Assembly: GCA_017506175.1 (NCBI GenBank)
Contig: JAFVNW010000009.1
Coordinates: forward strand, 66,754 to 111,892
From: Bacteroidales bacterium
GTDB taxonomy: Bacteria; Bacteroidota; Bacteroidia; Bacteroidales; WCHB1-69
Direction of reading: 5' to 3'
Length of the DNA: 45,139 nt
The position numbers and the translations under genes were made by a program. Shown piece after piece: positions 22,837-31,431 of the stretch. The notes beneath the pieces were generated by a model that saw nothing but the letters and a program-made list of their open reading frames with translations, had not been told where the DNA came from and searched no databases. Every line of letters starts with the position of its first letter. Positions within the stretch are counted from its first letter, which is position 1.

Positions 22837-24681
22837 TCACTCAACGGAAACGGATTTAGCCAGATTTCGGGGTTTGTCAACATCGCAGCCGCGCAGCACA
22901 GCCACATGGTACGCCAACAGCTGCAAGGGTACACACGAAATCAGCGGGGTGAGCAATTCCAGCGTCTCAGGGATTTCAATACAGAAATCCGACATGGCCT
23001 TCACCAGCTGGTCGCCCCGCGTCACAACAGAGATGATCTTCCCCTTGCGGGCAATTACCTCTTGGATATTGCTGACGGTCTTCTCGTAAGTTTCCTGCTC
23101 CGTGGCCAGCACCACCACCGGCATCTCCTCATCAATCAAGGCAATCGGACCATGCTTCATCTCCGCCGACGGATAGCCTTCGGCATGGATATAGGATATC
23201 TCTTTCAACTTTAGCGCACCTTCAAGCGCCACTGGGAAGTTGATGCCGCGCCCAAGGTAAATTGCGTTCGTCTTGCTGACGAAATACTTGGCGATTTCCT
23301 TGATTTGGTCGTTCAATTTCAAGGTCTCCTGCACCTTGTTGGGTATTTCCTCCAGGCTATTTATAATAGTATGGTATTCCGACATGGAGAGTGTACCTTT
23401 TTTACGGGCAAGGCCGAGTGCCATTAGCGTCAAGACGGTGACCTGCGCGGTGAAGGCCTTGGTGGAGGCGACACCGATTTCGGGGCCGGCATGGGTGTAG
23501 GAGCCGGCATGTGTTGCACGCGCCAACGTGGAGCCGACCACATTGCAAATGCCGATGACCGTGGCTCCCTTCGCCTTTGCCAATTCCACAGCGGCGATGG
23601 TGTCGGCCGTCTCTCCCGACTGCGAAATCGCGATAACCACATCATCCTCGTAAATCAGAGGATTGCGATAACGGAATTCAGATGCATATTCCACTTCCAC
23701 CGGCACACGCACGAGGTTTTCGAAAAGATATTCCGCCACATTGCCCGCATGCCAAGAAGTCCCGCAGGCAACAATGATAAAGCGGCGGGCGTTCATCAGT
23801 TTCTGCTCATATTCAATGATTCCGCCCAAGGAGACCACATCCTTTCGCACATTCAGGCGACCGCGCATACTGTCGCGGATGGCCTTCGGCTGCTCAAAAA
23901 TCTCCTTCAACATATAGTGTTCGAAACCGCCTTTTTCCAACTGGTCAAGATTCATCTCCAGTTTCTGTAGGTACGGACGTTTCTTCGCATTGTCGTTAAT
24001 ATTTCTGATTTCCAACTTCTTGCCAGGGCGTGCCAAAGCCACGTCGCCATCATCCAAATAAACGACCTTCTTGGTGTATTCCACAATGGGCGTGCCGTCA
24101 GAGCCGATAAAATACTCGTTATCGCCCATGCCTATCAACAGCGGACTGCCTTTTTTGGCCAGAATCAGTTGGTCAGGCTCATCGGCGGAGAGGAGGGCCA
24201 GCGCATACGTACCGACCACGCTCGTCAGAGCAATGCGCACCGCCTCGAAGGTGCTGACCTGCTCGGTTTTGATAATATCCTCAACCAGATGAACGAGAAC
24301 CTCGGTATCCGTTTCGCTCTTGAACTCATATCCGCGGTTCATCAGCTCTTTCTTCAGAACGAGATAATTCTCAACAATCCCGTTGTGAATCAGTGCCAAT
24401 TTTCCATCCTCGGAGAGATGGGGATGGGCATTCTGGGTGGTGGGCTCGCCGTGCGTAGCCCAACGGGTATGGCCAATTCCCGCATGGGAAACCGTGTTCT
24501 TGTCGGAACAATACTCATCCAAATCGGCCACAGTTCCGCGGCATTTATAGACTGAAATCCCGTTCTCCTGGGAAAGGGCGACACCGGCGCTGTCGTAGCC
24601 GCGATATTCCAAGCGTCTGAGCCCTTTAATCAAAATCGGGTATGCTTCCTTGCATCCCGTATAAGCGACAATTCCACACAT
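22837..24681 (-). CDS. glmS: Glutamine--fructose-6-phosphate aminotransferase (isomerizing)
   Basis: GlmS makes glucosamine-6-phosphate from fructose-6-phosphate and glutamine, the entry step to UDP-GlcNAc for peptidoglycan and LPS. The N-terminal glutaminase domain begins MCGIVAYTG, with the nucleophile Cys exposed after Met removal; this fixes the start at the ATG at 24681 and not the in-frame TTG two codons earlier. Two SIS isomerase domains follow (ACGTSWHAG, VASTKAFTAQ, AEMKHGPIALID), and the C-terminus LAKSVSVE is standard. Length is 614 residues. It is the third gene of an operon, 11 bases after the DUF4270 gene. No glmS ribozyme is expected in this phylum and none was recognised. Confidence 0.97.
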   Translation of the reverse strand: MCGIVAYTGCKEAYPILIKGLRRLEYRGYDSAGVALSQENGISVYKCRGTVADLDEYCSDKNTVSHAGIGHTRWATHGEPTTQNAHPHLSEDGKLALIHNGIVENYLVLKKELMNRGYEFKSETDTEVLVHLVEDIIKTEQVSTFEAVRIALTSVVGTYALALLSADEPDQLILAKKGSPLLIGMGDNEYFIGSDGTPIVEYTKKVVYLDDGDVALARPGKKLEIRNINDNAKKRPYLQKLEMNLDQLEKGGFEHYMLKEIFEQPKAIRDSMRGRLNVRKDVVSLGGIIEYEQKLMNARRFIIVACGTSWHAGNVAEYLFENLVRVPVEVEYASEFRYRNPLIYEDDVVIAISQSGETADTIAAVELAKAKGATVIGICNVVGSTLARATHAGSYTHAGPEIGVASTKAFTAQVTVLTLMALGLARKKGTLSMSEYHTIINSLEEIPNKVQETLKLNDQIKEIAKYFVSKTNAIYLGRGINFPVALEGALKLKEISYIHAEGYPSAEMKHGPIALIDEEMPVVVLATEQETYEKTVSNIQEVIARKGKIISVVTRGDQLVKAMSDFCIEIPETLELLTPLISCVPLQLLAYHVAVLRGCDVDKPRNLAKSVSVE

Positions 24682-24692
24682 AGTCAATGGTT

Positions 24693-26006
24693 TTAGTAAG
24701 CGGTATAATAGACCTCCAGACGGAGGCGGTCGGCAAACGATGGGTCAGTCCCGCGCAACACGAGGCGGTTTCCTCGGATACCCGCACCGCTAATTACGAT
24801 ATTGATTCCTTTGTCATTGATTCCATTCCTTTGAAGCTGCTGAATGTAATTCGTGATTCGGAACCTGTATTCCTTTGTATTTTCATCATAAACCCCTCCG
24901 AAATAGTTCGAGGAGGTAAAGCTCGCATCATCAGGGAGATAGGTAGTGGTACCAGCGCTCGTCACAAGCTGCAGGCCCAGATTATAGGGCTGGAAGAAAT
25001 AGGAGGCATCCGTTGAGACATTGGCAATCACCAGTTCAGCACGGTTGATGACGTATCGTTTGCCATAAAGCGTGTCCATCAGTGCGGGCATGGAGATGTG
25101 CGTTTTCACCCCCGCCATCGGCTGCACATAAAGCATCTGCCTCCCCAAAGTCGTATCCTGTTGAATGACCTGACGGCGGAAGTCGGTGGATGCGGTCGAA
25201 TAGTCGTGGGTAAAGAAATTATAGCGGACGCAGTTCGTGCTAATAGGGAAAGTGTATTTTTTATGCTCTGAATCGTTGGCCGTATAATAAATGGTGATGC
25301 CCGACATCGCGGAGGTGAGGCTGATATAGGAGAGGCTGCCCGCACCACGAGTGGCAGTAGTGGCTTTCACCACCAAGCCGTAAAAAGCAGATTGAAATGC
25401 CGCCGTGTTGGCCAAGTCAGAACTGTTCATGTAAAGCAGGCGGTTTCCGAAGTCGTTGGAAAGGCGGAGACGTGCATGGGCCGCATAGCGAATGGTGTCC
25501 AAGGTCACAGGGGTTGTCGGACGCGGATAGAACGATGCATTGGAATAGAGCAGGTTCGTCCCGAAATGCGACGGATGGTCGTCGTTGCTATAATAGTTAT
25601 CCTTGTCGAGCTGTTCCGACAATTCATAAACTTCAAAGAGCATAGGCGAGAGTGTGTCGCCGAAAAAGCCCGAATATTGCAGGGAGAGCACAACTGAGTC
25701 GAGTGAGACAACTTCATCGGGGCCAATCAGCACGGTGTTGGAACCGGCGAGGTCGAATTGCGTGCAGAACCCGGCTTCTGTCCGGCCGAAAACGGGATCA
25801 TTGACCGCTCCCACCACATTATTGAGAAGATTCTTGGTATAGAGGGAGTCTTCCAGCACGGAGTACGCGGTAATCGGAAGTTCCATGAATTGAGCATTCA
25901 AGAGGTCGTCATCTTGGAGGCTAAGTCCGATGGTGTCGATTTCCTTCTTACAGCCGCAGAAAAGGATTGTAGAAAGAAAGAGCAAGATAAATGAGCGATA
26001 TTTCAT
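24693..26006 (-). CDS. DUF4270 family lipoprotein
   Basis: The 437-residue protein starts with a lipoprotein signal ending FCGC (Cys19). The rest is beta-strand-rich with no transmembrane segment. The IDTIGLSLQ opening, the LDSVVLSLQY strand and the C-terminal RLRLEVYYTAY match the DUF4270 family of Bacteroidota outer-membrane lipoproteins. Function is unknown. The gene lies six bases after the GT5-like gene and 11 bases before glmS. As I recall, DUF4270 next to this short GT5 protein is a recurrent Bacteroidota arrangement, which hints at a shared envelope role. Confidence 0.82.
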   Translation of the reverse strand: MKYRSFILLFLSTILFCGCKKEIDTIGLSLQDDDLLNAQFMELPITAYSVLEDSLYTKNLLNNVVGAVNDPVFGRTEAGFCTQFDLAGSNTVLIGPDEVVSLDSVVLSLQYSGFFGDTLSPMLFEVYELSEQLDKDNYYSNDDHPSHFGTNLLYSNASFYPRPTTPVTLDTIRYAAHARLRLSNDFGNRLLYMNSSDLANTAAFQSAFYGLVVKATTATRGAGSLSYISLTSAMSGITIYYTANDSEHKKYTFPISTNCVRYNFFTHDYSTASTDFRRQVIQQDTTLGRQMLYVQPMAGVKTHISMPALMDTLYGKRYVINRAELVIANVSTDASYFFQPYNLGLQLVTSAGTTTYLPDDASFTSSNYFGGVYDENTKEYRFRITNYIQQLQRNGINDKGINIVISGAGIRGNRLVLRGTDPSFADRLRLEVYYTAY

Positions 26007-26012
26007 TGAAAA

Positions 26013-26837
26013 TTAGAAAGTTATAGGTTGTTTATCCATCAAATCGTCATAGAAGCGGTCATATTCATCCACATAATTTTCGATATTGGGATGATAGAAC
26101 AAGGGACGGGGGAAGAGACGCAGGGCCTCCTTCGCTTTCGGCAGCACTTCGTCATGGCCGACGACCATCGCATCCGAAAACTCGGCGGCTTTTCGCACTA
26201 CCGACAGATAGTCGGGATTTTCAAGACCTCCGACGAACTTCTCATCGATGCCGGTACCCACAAGTTTCTTGGCGAAATTCGGATCCAGAGAACCTTCGAA
26301 ATGGTCATTGTAGAGGCTGGTCACGATGCGTGTGTCTTGGAACAACGGATTGTCTTTATAGCATGTCTTGATGAAAATGGGCACCATGGAGGAGATCCAA
26401 CCGTGGCAATGGATGATGTCGGGGACCCAGCCCAGCTTGCGGACGGTCTCGATCACGCCCTTCGCAAAGAAAATCATCCGTTCGTCGTTGTCGGGGAAGA
26501 AATTGCCGGCATCGTCGGCGAAAATCTGCTTTCTCTTGAAATAATCCTCGCTATCAATGAAGTATATCTGCATTCTCACCACCTGAAGAGAAGCGACTTT
26601 GATAATCAACGGGTGATCGGAATTGTCAAGAATGATATTCTGACCGGAAAGGCGAATCACCTCGTGAAGTTGGTTTTTTCGCTCGTTGATACATCCGAAC
26701 TTGGGCATAAAAGTTCGGATTTCATTGGCGCGCTCCTGAATGCCCTGAGGAAGGAATCGGCAAATATTGGAAATATAACTATCTGGTAGATAAGGATATA
26801 TCTCAGAAGCAACATATAAAATTCTCTTTTTCGCCAT
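26013..26837 (-). CDS. GT5 glycogen/starch synthase-like protein, catalytic N-domain only
   Basis: The 274-residue protein matches the N-terminal domain of GT5 glycogen synthases (ILYVASEIYPY at the start, DNDERMIFFAKGVIETVRKL and PDIIHCHGWISSMVPIFIK). It has no second Rossmann domain, where donor-binding residues lie. The ADP-glucose-contacting KxGGL motif expected soon after the first strand is also missing: the sequence there reads LPDSYISNICRFLPQG. It is therefore unlikely to be a working glycogen synthase. The stand-alone form is, to my knowledge, conserved in Bacteroidota, so it is not a random truncation. It leads the operon with the DUF4270 lipoprotein and glmS. Its role is unknown; a regulatory or sugar-binding function is possible. 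Confidence 0.8.
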   Translation of the reverse strand: MAKKRILYVASEIYPYLPDSYISNICRFLPQGIQERANEIRTFMPKFGCINERKNQLHEVIRLSGQNIILDNSDHPLIIKVASLQVVRMQIYFIDSEDYFKRKQIFADDAGNFFPDNDERMIFFAKGVIETVRKLGWVPDIIHCHGWISSMVPIFIKTCYKDNPLFQDTRIVTSLYNDHFEGSLDPNFAKKLVGTGIDEKFVGGLENPDYLSVVRKAAEFSDAMVVGHDEVLPKAKEALRLFPRPLFYHPNIENYVDEYDRFYDDLMDKQPITF

Positions 26838-26855
26838 AAGCTATAAATTTGTTTG

Positions 26856-26863
26856 CAAAGATA
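26856..26863 (-). promoter_or_regulatory. -7 box of the GT5-DUF4270-glmS operon
   Basis: The minus strand reads TATCTTTG, 18 bases before the ATG at 26837. A second -7 box for the divergent CDF gene lies about 110 bases away at 26974. Confidence 0.7.
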
Positions 26864-26973
26864 CAAAATTTTTTAAAAACGGCCCTCGCCACATTGATTT
26901 TTTCGATTTGTTAAAAAAAATTAAAAAAAGATTGGAAAATTGGCGCACAAGGCGGTATGACAAGGAGAATGTG

Positions 26974-26981
26974 TAATTTTG
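26974..26981 (+). promoter_or_regulatory. -7 box of the CDF transporter gene
   Basis: TAATTTTG matches TAnnTTTG. It lies 45 bases before the chosen ATG and inside the longest possible reading frame, so the longer N-terminus is excluded. Confidence 0.65.
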
Positions 26982-27005
26982 CGGCCGCTAACCAAAAAGG
27001 AATCT

Positions 27006-27029
27006 ATGCTAAAAAAGCTCCACCGATGA
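27006..27029 (+). CDS. Possible seven-codon upstream ORF overlapping the CDF start
   Basis: ATG at 27006 opens MLKKLHR and stops at TGA (27027-27029). The stop overlaps the CDF start codon as ATGA. The frame lies just after the promoter, so it would be the first start met by ribosomes. It may couple translation to the transporter gene or be chance. Confidence 0.3.
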   Translation: MLKKLHR

Positions 27030-27922
27030 CAGAATTGGACAAGAACAACGACAAGACCAAAGCGGCATACAAGGAAGGGACTTGGTCGATTATTGTCAAC
27101 ACGTCTCTTTTCGGGCTCAAATTCTGGGCGGGGATCGCCACCGGCTCCGTCGCTCTGATGGCCGATGCATGGCACACCTTGTCGGACTCCATCAGCTCCA
27201 TCATCGTCATCATCGCCGCCGCACTCACCAAGCGGAAACCCGACCGGTCGCACCCCTTCGGACATGGCCGCTGGGAGCAGATCGCCTCGCTACTCATCGG
27301 TGTCCTACTCGCCATCATCGCCTACGAGTTCCTGACCGATGCCATCAACAAGCTACAAGACAAGCAGCCCACCTCTTTCGGTCCCATCGCCATCGCTGTC
27401 ACCATCGTTTCCATCATCGTGAAGGAAGGAATGGCGCAATACGCCTTCCAGCTCGGCCGAAAAAGCGGCAACGTCAGCGTCAAGGCTGATGGCTGGCACC
27501 ACCGTACCGATGCGTTGTCGTCGGCGGTCGTGCTCGCCGGCATCCTCTTCGCCAACCGATTCTGGTGGATAGACGGCGCTCTCGGCATCGCCATCTCCAT
27601 CCTCCTTTTCTATGCAACCTATGAAATAACCAAAGAAACCATCACGAAAATCCTAGGGGAAACTCCCTCGCAAGAACTGATAGACGAAATCACGCTCAAA
27701 GCGAAAGGCATCTGCCAATACGAGCTTCAGCCTCACCATTTCCACATTCACAACTACGTCACCCATCAGGAACTCACCTTCCATATCCGCTTGGACGGCG
27801 CACTGAGCATCAGCGAAGGGCACGCCATCGCCACCCAACTGGAGGAAATCATCCGCAACGACTACGGCATTGAAGCCACAATCCACGTGGAACCACTTGA
27901 TTACAAACATACCAGCGATTGA
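27026..27922 (+). CDS. Cation diffusion facilitator (CDF) family transporter
   Basis: The 298-residue protein has about six hydrophobic segments and a cytoplasmic C-terminal domain. Metal-site residues are visible in two related helices: ADAWHTLSDS with Asp47, His50 and Asp54, and KADGWHHRTDA with Asp155, His158 and Asp162, the typical HxxxD layout of CDF site A. CDF proteins export divalent cations (Zn, Fe, Mn, Co) in exchange for protons. The C-terminal region has several histidines (PHHFHIHNYV), consistent with metal sensing. The frame is open upstream to 26957 but a promoter lies in it, so the ATG at 27026 is used. The metal cannot be told from sequence. Confidence 0.92.
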   Translation: MTELDKNNDKTKAAYKEGTWSIIVNTSLFGLKFWAGIATGSVALMADAWHTLSDSISSIIVIIAAALTKRKPDRSHPFGHGRWEQIASLLIGVLLAIIAYEFLTDAINKLQDKQPTSFGPIAIAVTIVSIIVKEGMAQYAFQLGRKSGNVSVKADGWHHRTDALSSAVVLAGILFANRFWWIDGALGIAISILLFYATYEITKETITKILGETPSQELIDEITLKAKGICQYELQPHHFHIHNYVTHQELTFHIRLDGALSISEGHAIATQLEEIIRNDYGIEATIHVEPLDYKHTSD

Positions 27923-27947
27923 TTTTTTCACCTAAACTCCATACACT

Positions 27948-29144
27948 ATGAACTACTCCAAAATCCAAGTCCCCAACGGATCGACCATCTTCCTCAACAA
28001 TTCCAAAAGTCTATTAATCAGGTTGTTGATTGCCACATTCCTTTATAAGGACGAGATCTTGGACATCTCGGCCGACGAATCCGAGGATGTGAGGACGGTG
28101 CACACCGCACTGAAAAGCATCCGCAGGGCGCGCAAACTGTCGTGGGAGACGACCACCGCCATCACGGCGAACGACTGCGGAGCCGGATACCGTTTTCTGT
28201 TGTCGGTACTGGCGACGACGGATGGGAATTGGATTCTGACGGGAAGTCCGCGCCTACTCAAGCGTCCGGTGCGCCCACTGGTGTCCGCTCTATTGAGCAT
28301 CGGCGCCGACATCGATGAGTGCGAATGCGGCCTGCGCATCCACGGCCATCCCTTGCAAAGCAAAGAGATGACCATCCACTGCGAGGAGAGCAGCCAGTTC
28401 GCAAGCTCGCTGCTGCTGATATCCCACAAAATAGGGCTGCAACAACTGCACATCCTTCCTCCAACCCCACCCTCCATGCCCTACATCAACATGACACGCT
28501 CGGTGGTGAATGCCATGCTGGGGGGGAGTACCGTCAACCTGGAAGCCGACTGGAGCACCGCCGCCTTCTGGTACGCTTTGGTCGCGACATCCGAAAAGCC
28601 TCGCCGGCTCTTTCTGAAAAACCTCCGACTCGACGGTCTGCAAGGGGACCGGATTGCCGCCGACCTGTTTGCGAAAATGGGCGTAAAATCCGAACAAACC
28701 GAGGCGGGCGTCTGGATTGAAAAGCACGGCAATCCGCGCATTGGCGAACTCGACATTGACCTGACCGACAATCCTGATTTGGCCCCCGTGCTTGCCACGA
28801 CAGCGGTGCTCTACCCCTTCAAACTCACTCTGAGCGGCATCGGCAATCTGAATTTCAAGGAATCGAACCGCATCGACATTCTCACGACCACGCTGGCCCG
28901 TTTCGCGCCCACCTGCTACCATTGCAGCAAAGACGACGAATCCCTGACCATTGACGGAACACGCAGATACACCCTGCCTGAGCAGGTCATCCCGATAGAC
29001 ACTTGGAACGACCATCGGATGGTGATGGCTTTCGCACTGCTCACCCAACGTCATCGCGTACTTCTGGCCGACACGCGCTGCGTCAAGAAATCCTACCCTG
29101 AATTTGAAAATTATTTGCATGCGGTCCAATCAGTTCAAAAATAA
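27948..29144 (+). CDS. aroA: 3-phosphoshikimate 1-carboxyvinyltransferase (EPSP synthase)
   Basis: AroA joins shikimate-3-phosphate and PEP in the aromatic amino-acid pathway. The 398-residue protein is slightly shorter than the usual 425-430. Recognisable parts are SKSLLIRLLIATFL (substrate-binding Lys-Ser), GAGYRFLLSVLA (a modified form of the GNAGT..R motif), DNPDLAPVLATTA, NLNFKESNRI (KESxR), NDHRMVMAFAL and VKKSYPEFENYL at the end. The GNAGT loop reads DCGAGY, and several loops are shortened, a divergence seen in other Bacteroidota. The gene starts 25 bases after the CDF gene, so it probably shares that promoter. No other aro genes are near. Confidence 0.9.
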   Translation: MNYSKIQVPNGSTIFLNNSKSLLIRLLIATFLYKDEILDISADESEDVRTVHTALKSIRRARKLSWETTTAITANDCGAGYRFLLSVLATTDGNWILTGSPRLLKRPVRPLVSALLSIGADIDECECGLRIHGHPLQSKEMTIHCEESSQFASSLLLISHKIGLQQLHILPPTPPSMPYINMTRSVVNAMLGGSTVNLEADWSTAAFWYALVATSEKPRRLFLKNLRLDGLQGDRIAADLFAKMGVKSEQTEAGVWIEKHGNPRIGELDIDLTDNPDLAPVLATTAVLYPFKLTLSGIGNLNFKESNRIDILTTTLARFAPTCYHCSKDDESLTIDGTRRYTLPEQVIPIDTWNDHRMVMAFALLTQRHRVLLADTRCVKKSYPEFENYLHAVQSVQK

Positions 29145-29148
29145 AATG

Positions 29149-29156
29149 TACTTTTG
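29149..29156 (+). promoter_or_regulatory. -7 box of the terC-dxr-rseP operon
   Basis: TACTTTTG, a perfect TAnnTTTG, sits four bases after the aroA stop and 17 bases before the terC ATG. Confidence 0.7.
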
Positions 29157-29173
29157 CATCCAATTTTTCAAAT

Positions 29174-30268
29174 ATGAATGAAATCATCTCTTTTTGCTGT
29201 TTTCTGGCCCTTGTCATCCTTCTCCTAGCTCTTGATTTAGGTGTATTCCATAAGAAAGACCACGTCATCGGAACAAAGGAGGCAGCTATCTGGACAGCCA
29301 TCTGGATTGGTATAGCCCTGCTATTCTGCGGTTTCATCTACTTGAAAGGAGATGTCATCCACGGGATTGACTCTGTGGAGAGGCTGAACGAAATCAATAT
29401 CAAGCACCATCACGGGCTGAATTTGAGCAATATCACGGAAGAGAACCTTGACGAGGGGATTAAGACCTACCGCCACACGTTGGCATTGGAATATCTGACG
29501 GGCTATCTGACGGAGAAGGCGCTGTCAATTGACAACATCTTCGTGATGATAATGATTTTCATGGCTTTCGGTGTGGAAAAGAAATACTATCACCGCGTGT
29601 TGTTTTTCGGCATCATCGGGGCGATTGTACTGCGTTTCCTCTTCATTTTCGCCGCCGGCGCACTGATTGAACGTTTCGACTGGATTCTACTGCTGTTTGG
29701 CGCCGTGCTTGTATTCACCGGTGTGAAAATGTTCCTGGAACGCAACAAAAAGGAAAACATCGATGTGGCTCACCACCCCGTCGTCAAATTCCTGTCCAAA
29801 AGGAAATTATCGACCACAGAATTCCACGGGCACGACTTCTTCGCCAAGATTGACGGCAAATGGCTCTGCACCCCACTGTTCATTGTATTGATAATCATCG
29901 AGTTTTCGGATGTCATTTTCGCTTTCGACTCCATCCCCGCCATTTTCGGAATCACGCAAGACACCTTCATCGTGTTCTATTCCAACATCTTCGCCATATT
30001 AGGGCTGCGCTCCCTTTTCTTCCTGTTGGAAAGCATTATGGACAAATTCTACTACCTGAAAATCGGACTGGCCGTACTGCTCGCCTTCATCGGGGCAAAG
30101 ATGATACTGCCTTTTATTTTCGAAGGATTCCACATCGACACAGGCACTTCGCTGCTGGTGATTGTGGGGATTTTATTAATCAGCATTTTCGCCTCGATTT
30201 GGTTTCCTCCCAAAGGAGCAAAAGTGCAAACAGTTGAAACTAAAGGGAACAAGAAGTCGGAGGATTGA
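29174..30268 (+). CDS. TerC/Alx family integral membrane protein
   Basis: The 364-residue protein has about eight to nine transmembrane segments. It carries the TerC acidic motifs in membrane helices: LLALDLGVFH near the N-terminus, KALSIDNIFVMI in the middle and EFSDVIFAFDSIPA later. Members export manganese (Alx, MntP-like role) or were first linked to tellurite resistance. No TerD or TerB gene lies next to it; the TerB-domain gene is 20 kb away and on another strand. Its TGA stop overlaps the dxr ATG by one base. The cluster terC-dxr-rseP is therefore one operon with mixed functions. Mn export is inference from the family. Confidence 0.92.
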   Translation: MNEIISFCCFLALVILLLALDLGVFHKKDHVIGTKEAAIWTAIWIGIALLFCGFIYLKGDVIHGIDSVERLNEINIKHHHGLNLSNITEENLDEGIKTYRHTLALEYLTGYLTEKALSIDNIFVMIMIFMAFGVEKKYYHRVLFFGIIGAIVLRFLFIFAAGALIERFDWILLLFGAVLVFTGVKMFLERNKKENIDVAHHPVVKFLSKRKLSTTEFHGHDFFAKIDGKWLCTPLFIVLIIIEFSDVIFAFDSIPAIFGITQDTFIVFYSNIFAILGLRSLFFLLESIMDKFYYLKIGLAVLLAFIGAKMILPFIFEGFHIDTGTSLLVIVGILLISIFASIWFPPKGAKVQTVETKGNKKSED

Positions 30269-31431
30269 TGGAAAAAAACAGAAAAAGAATCGCCTTGCTT
30301 GGTTCCACAGGCTCTATCGGCACTCAAGCGATAGAAGTGATTGAGCAGTTCCCAGAGTTGCTTCAAATAGAGGTACTTACAGCCTTCTCCAACGCGGATT
30401 TGCTGATTAAACAGGCCAAAAAATGCAAACCCAATATAGTGGTCATCGGGAAGGAAGACCTTTACAAATACGTCAAGGAGGCCTTGTGGGACGACGACGT
30501 CAAGGTGTTTGCAGGAATGCAAGCCATCAACGAGGTGGTTCAGATGGAGTGCGTTGACATGGTGCTTTCGGCCATTGTAGGCGTGGCGGGGCTGGCGCCT
30601 ATCTTCAAGGCGATAGAAGCGGACAAACAGATTGCGTTGGCCAACAAGGAGACTCTGGTGGTGGCGGGAGAACTGATGACCCGAACCGCATACGAGCACG
30701 GAGTAAACATCTATCCCGTTGATTCCGAGCACTCCGCCATATTCCAATCCTTGGCCGGCGAATTTCACAACCCCATCTCCCGTCTCATCATCACCGCTTC
30801 TGGCGGGCCCTTTCTGCATAAGAATCGCGGATTCCTGCAAACCGTCACCAAGGAGCAGGCACTCAAGCACCCGAACTGGAAGATGGGAAATAAAATCACC
30901 ATCGACAGTTCCACGCTGATGAACAAGGGTTTGGAGGTGATTGAGGCGAAATGGCTGTTTGCCGTCCCACTTGAAAAGATAGAGGTGCTGGTGCATCCAC
31001 AGTCCATCGTACACTCCTTGGTCGAGTTTGCCGACGGCTCCATCAAAGCGCAGTTGGGGCTTCCCGACATGAAACTGCCGATTCAGTACGCGCTGACCTA
31101 TCCGCAGCGGATGACGAGCGACCTGCCGCGCCTGAACTTCGCCGAGCATCCGACACTGACATTCGAAGCGCCTGACTTAGAGACGTTTCCATGCTTGGCG
31201 TTAGCCTACGAAGCCTCCCGAAAAGGCGGTTGCCTCCCCTGCGTGATGAACGCCGCCAACGAAGCGGCTGTCAGCCTTTTCCTACAGGATAGAATCGGAT
31301 TCAACGACATTCCGAAGATTATTGAAGACGCATTGTCGCAAGCCGATTTCTGCATCCCCTCCACCATTGAAGAATATTTACAAATAGATAAGGAAACCAA
31401 AATCAAAACTTTAGAAAAAAACAGCAAATAA
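30268..31431 (+). CDS. dxr: 1-deoxy-D-xylulose 5-phosphate reductoisomerase
   Basis: Dxr converts DXP to MEP with NADPH, the committed step of the non-mevalonate isoprenoid pathway. The 387-residue protein has the NADPH loop GSTGSIGTQ, the LANKETLVVAGE block, the metal/substrate motifs DSEHSAIFQ and ASGGPF, STLMNKGLE and HPQSIVHS. The start is the ATG in the TGATG overlap with terC; the in-frame TTG one codon earlier is less likely. The stop overlaps the rseP ATG (TAATG). dxr next to rseP is a widespread bacterial neighbourhood. Confidence 0.97.
   Translation: MEKNRKRIALLGSTGSIGTQAIEVIEQFPELLQIEVLTAFSNADLLIKQAKKCKPNIVVIGKEDLYKYVKEALWDDDVKVFAGMQAINEVVQMECVDMVLSAIVGVAGLAPIFKAIEADKQIALANKETLVVAGELMTRTAYEHGVNIYPVDSEHSAIFQSLAGEFHNPISRLIITASGGPFLHKNRGFLQTVTKEQALKHPNWKMGNKITIDSSTLMNKGLEVIEAKWLFAVPLEKIEVLVHPQSIVHSLVEFADGSIKAQLGLPDMKLPIQYALTYPQRMTSDLPRLNFAEHPTLTFEAPDLETFPCLALAYEASRKGGCLPCVMNAANEAAVSLFLQDRIGFNDIPKIIEDALSQADFCIPSTIEEYLQIDKETKIKTLEKNSK

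Noticed and set aside
29174-30268. Functional link of the TerC protein to the TerB-domain gene as one tellurite resistance system
   Set aside because: The genes are 20 kb apart on opposite strands, TerC is in an operon with dxr and rseP, and TerC proteins are widespread metal exporters.
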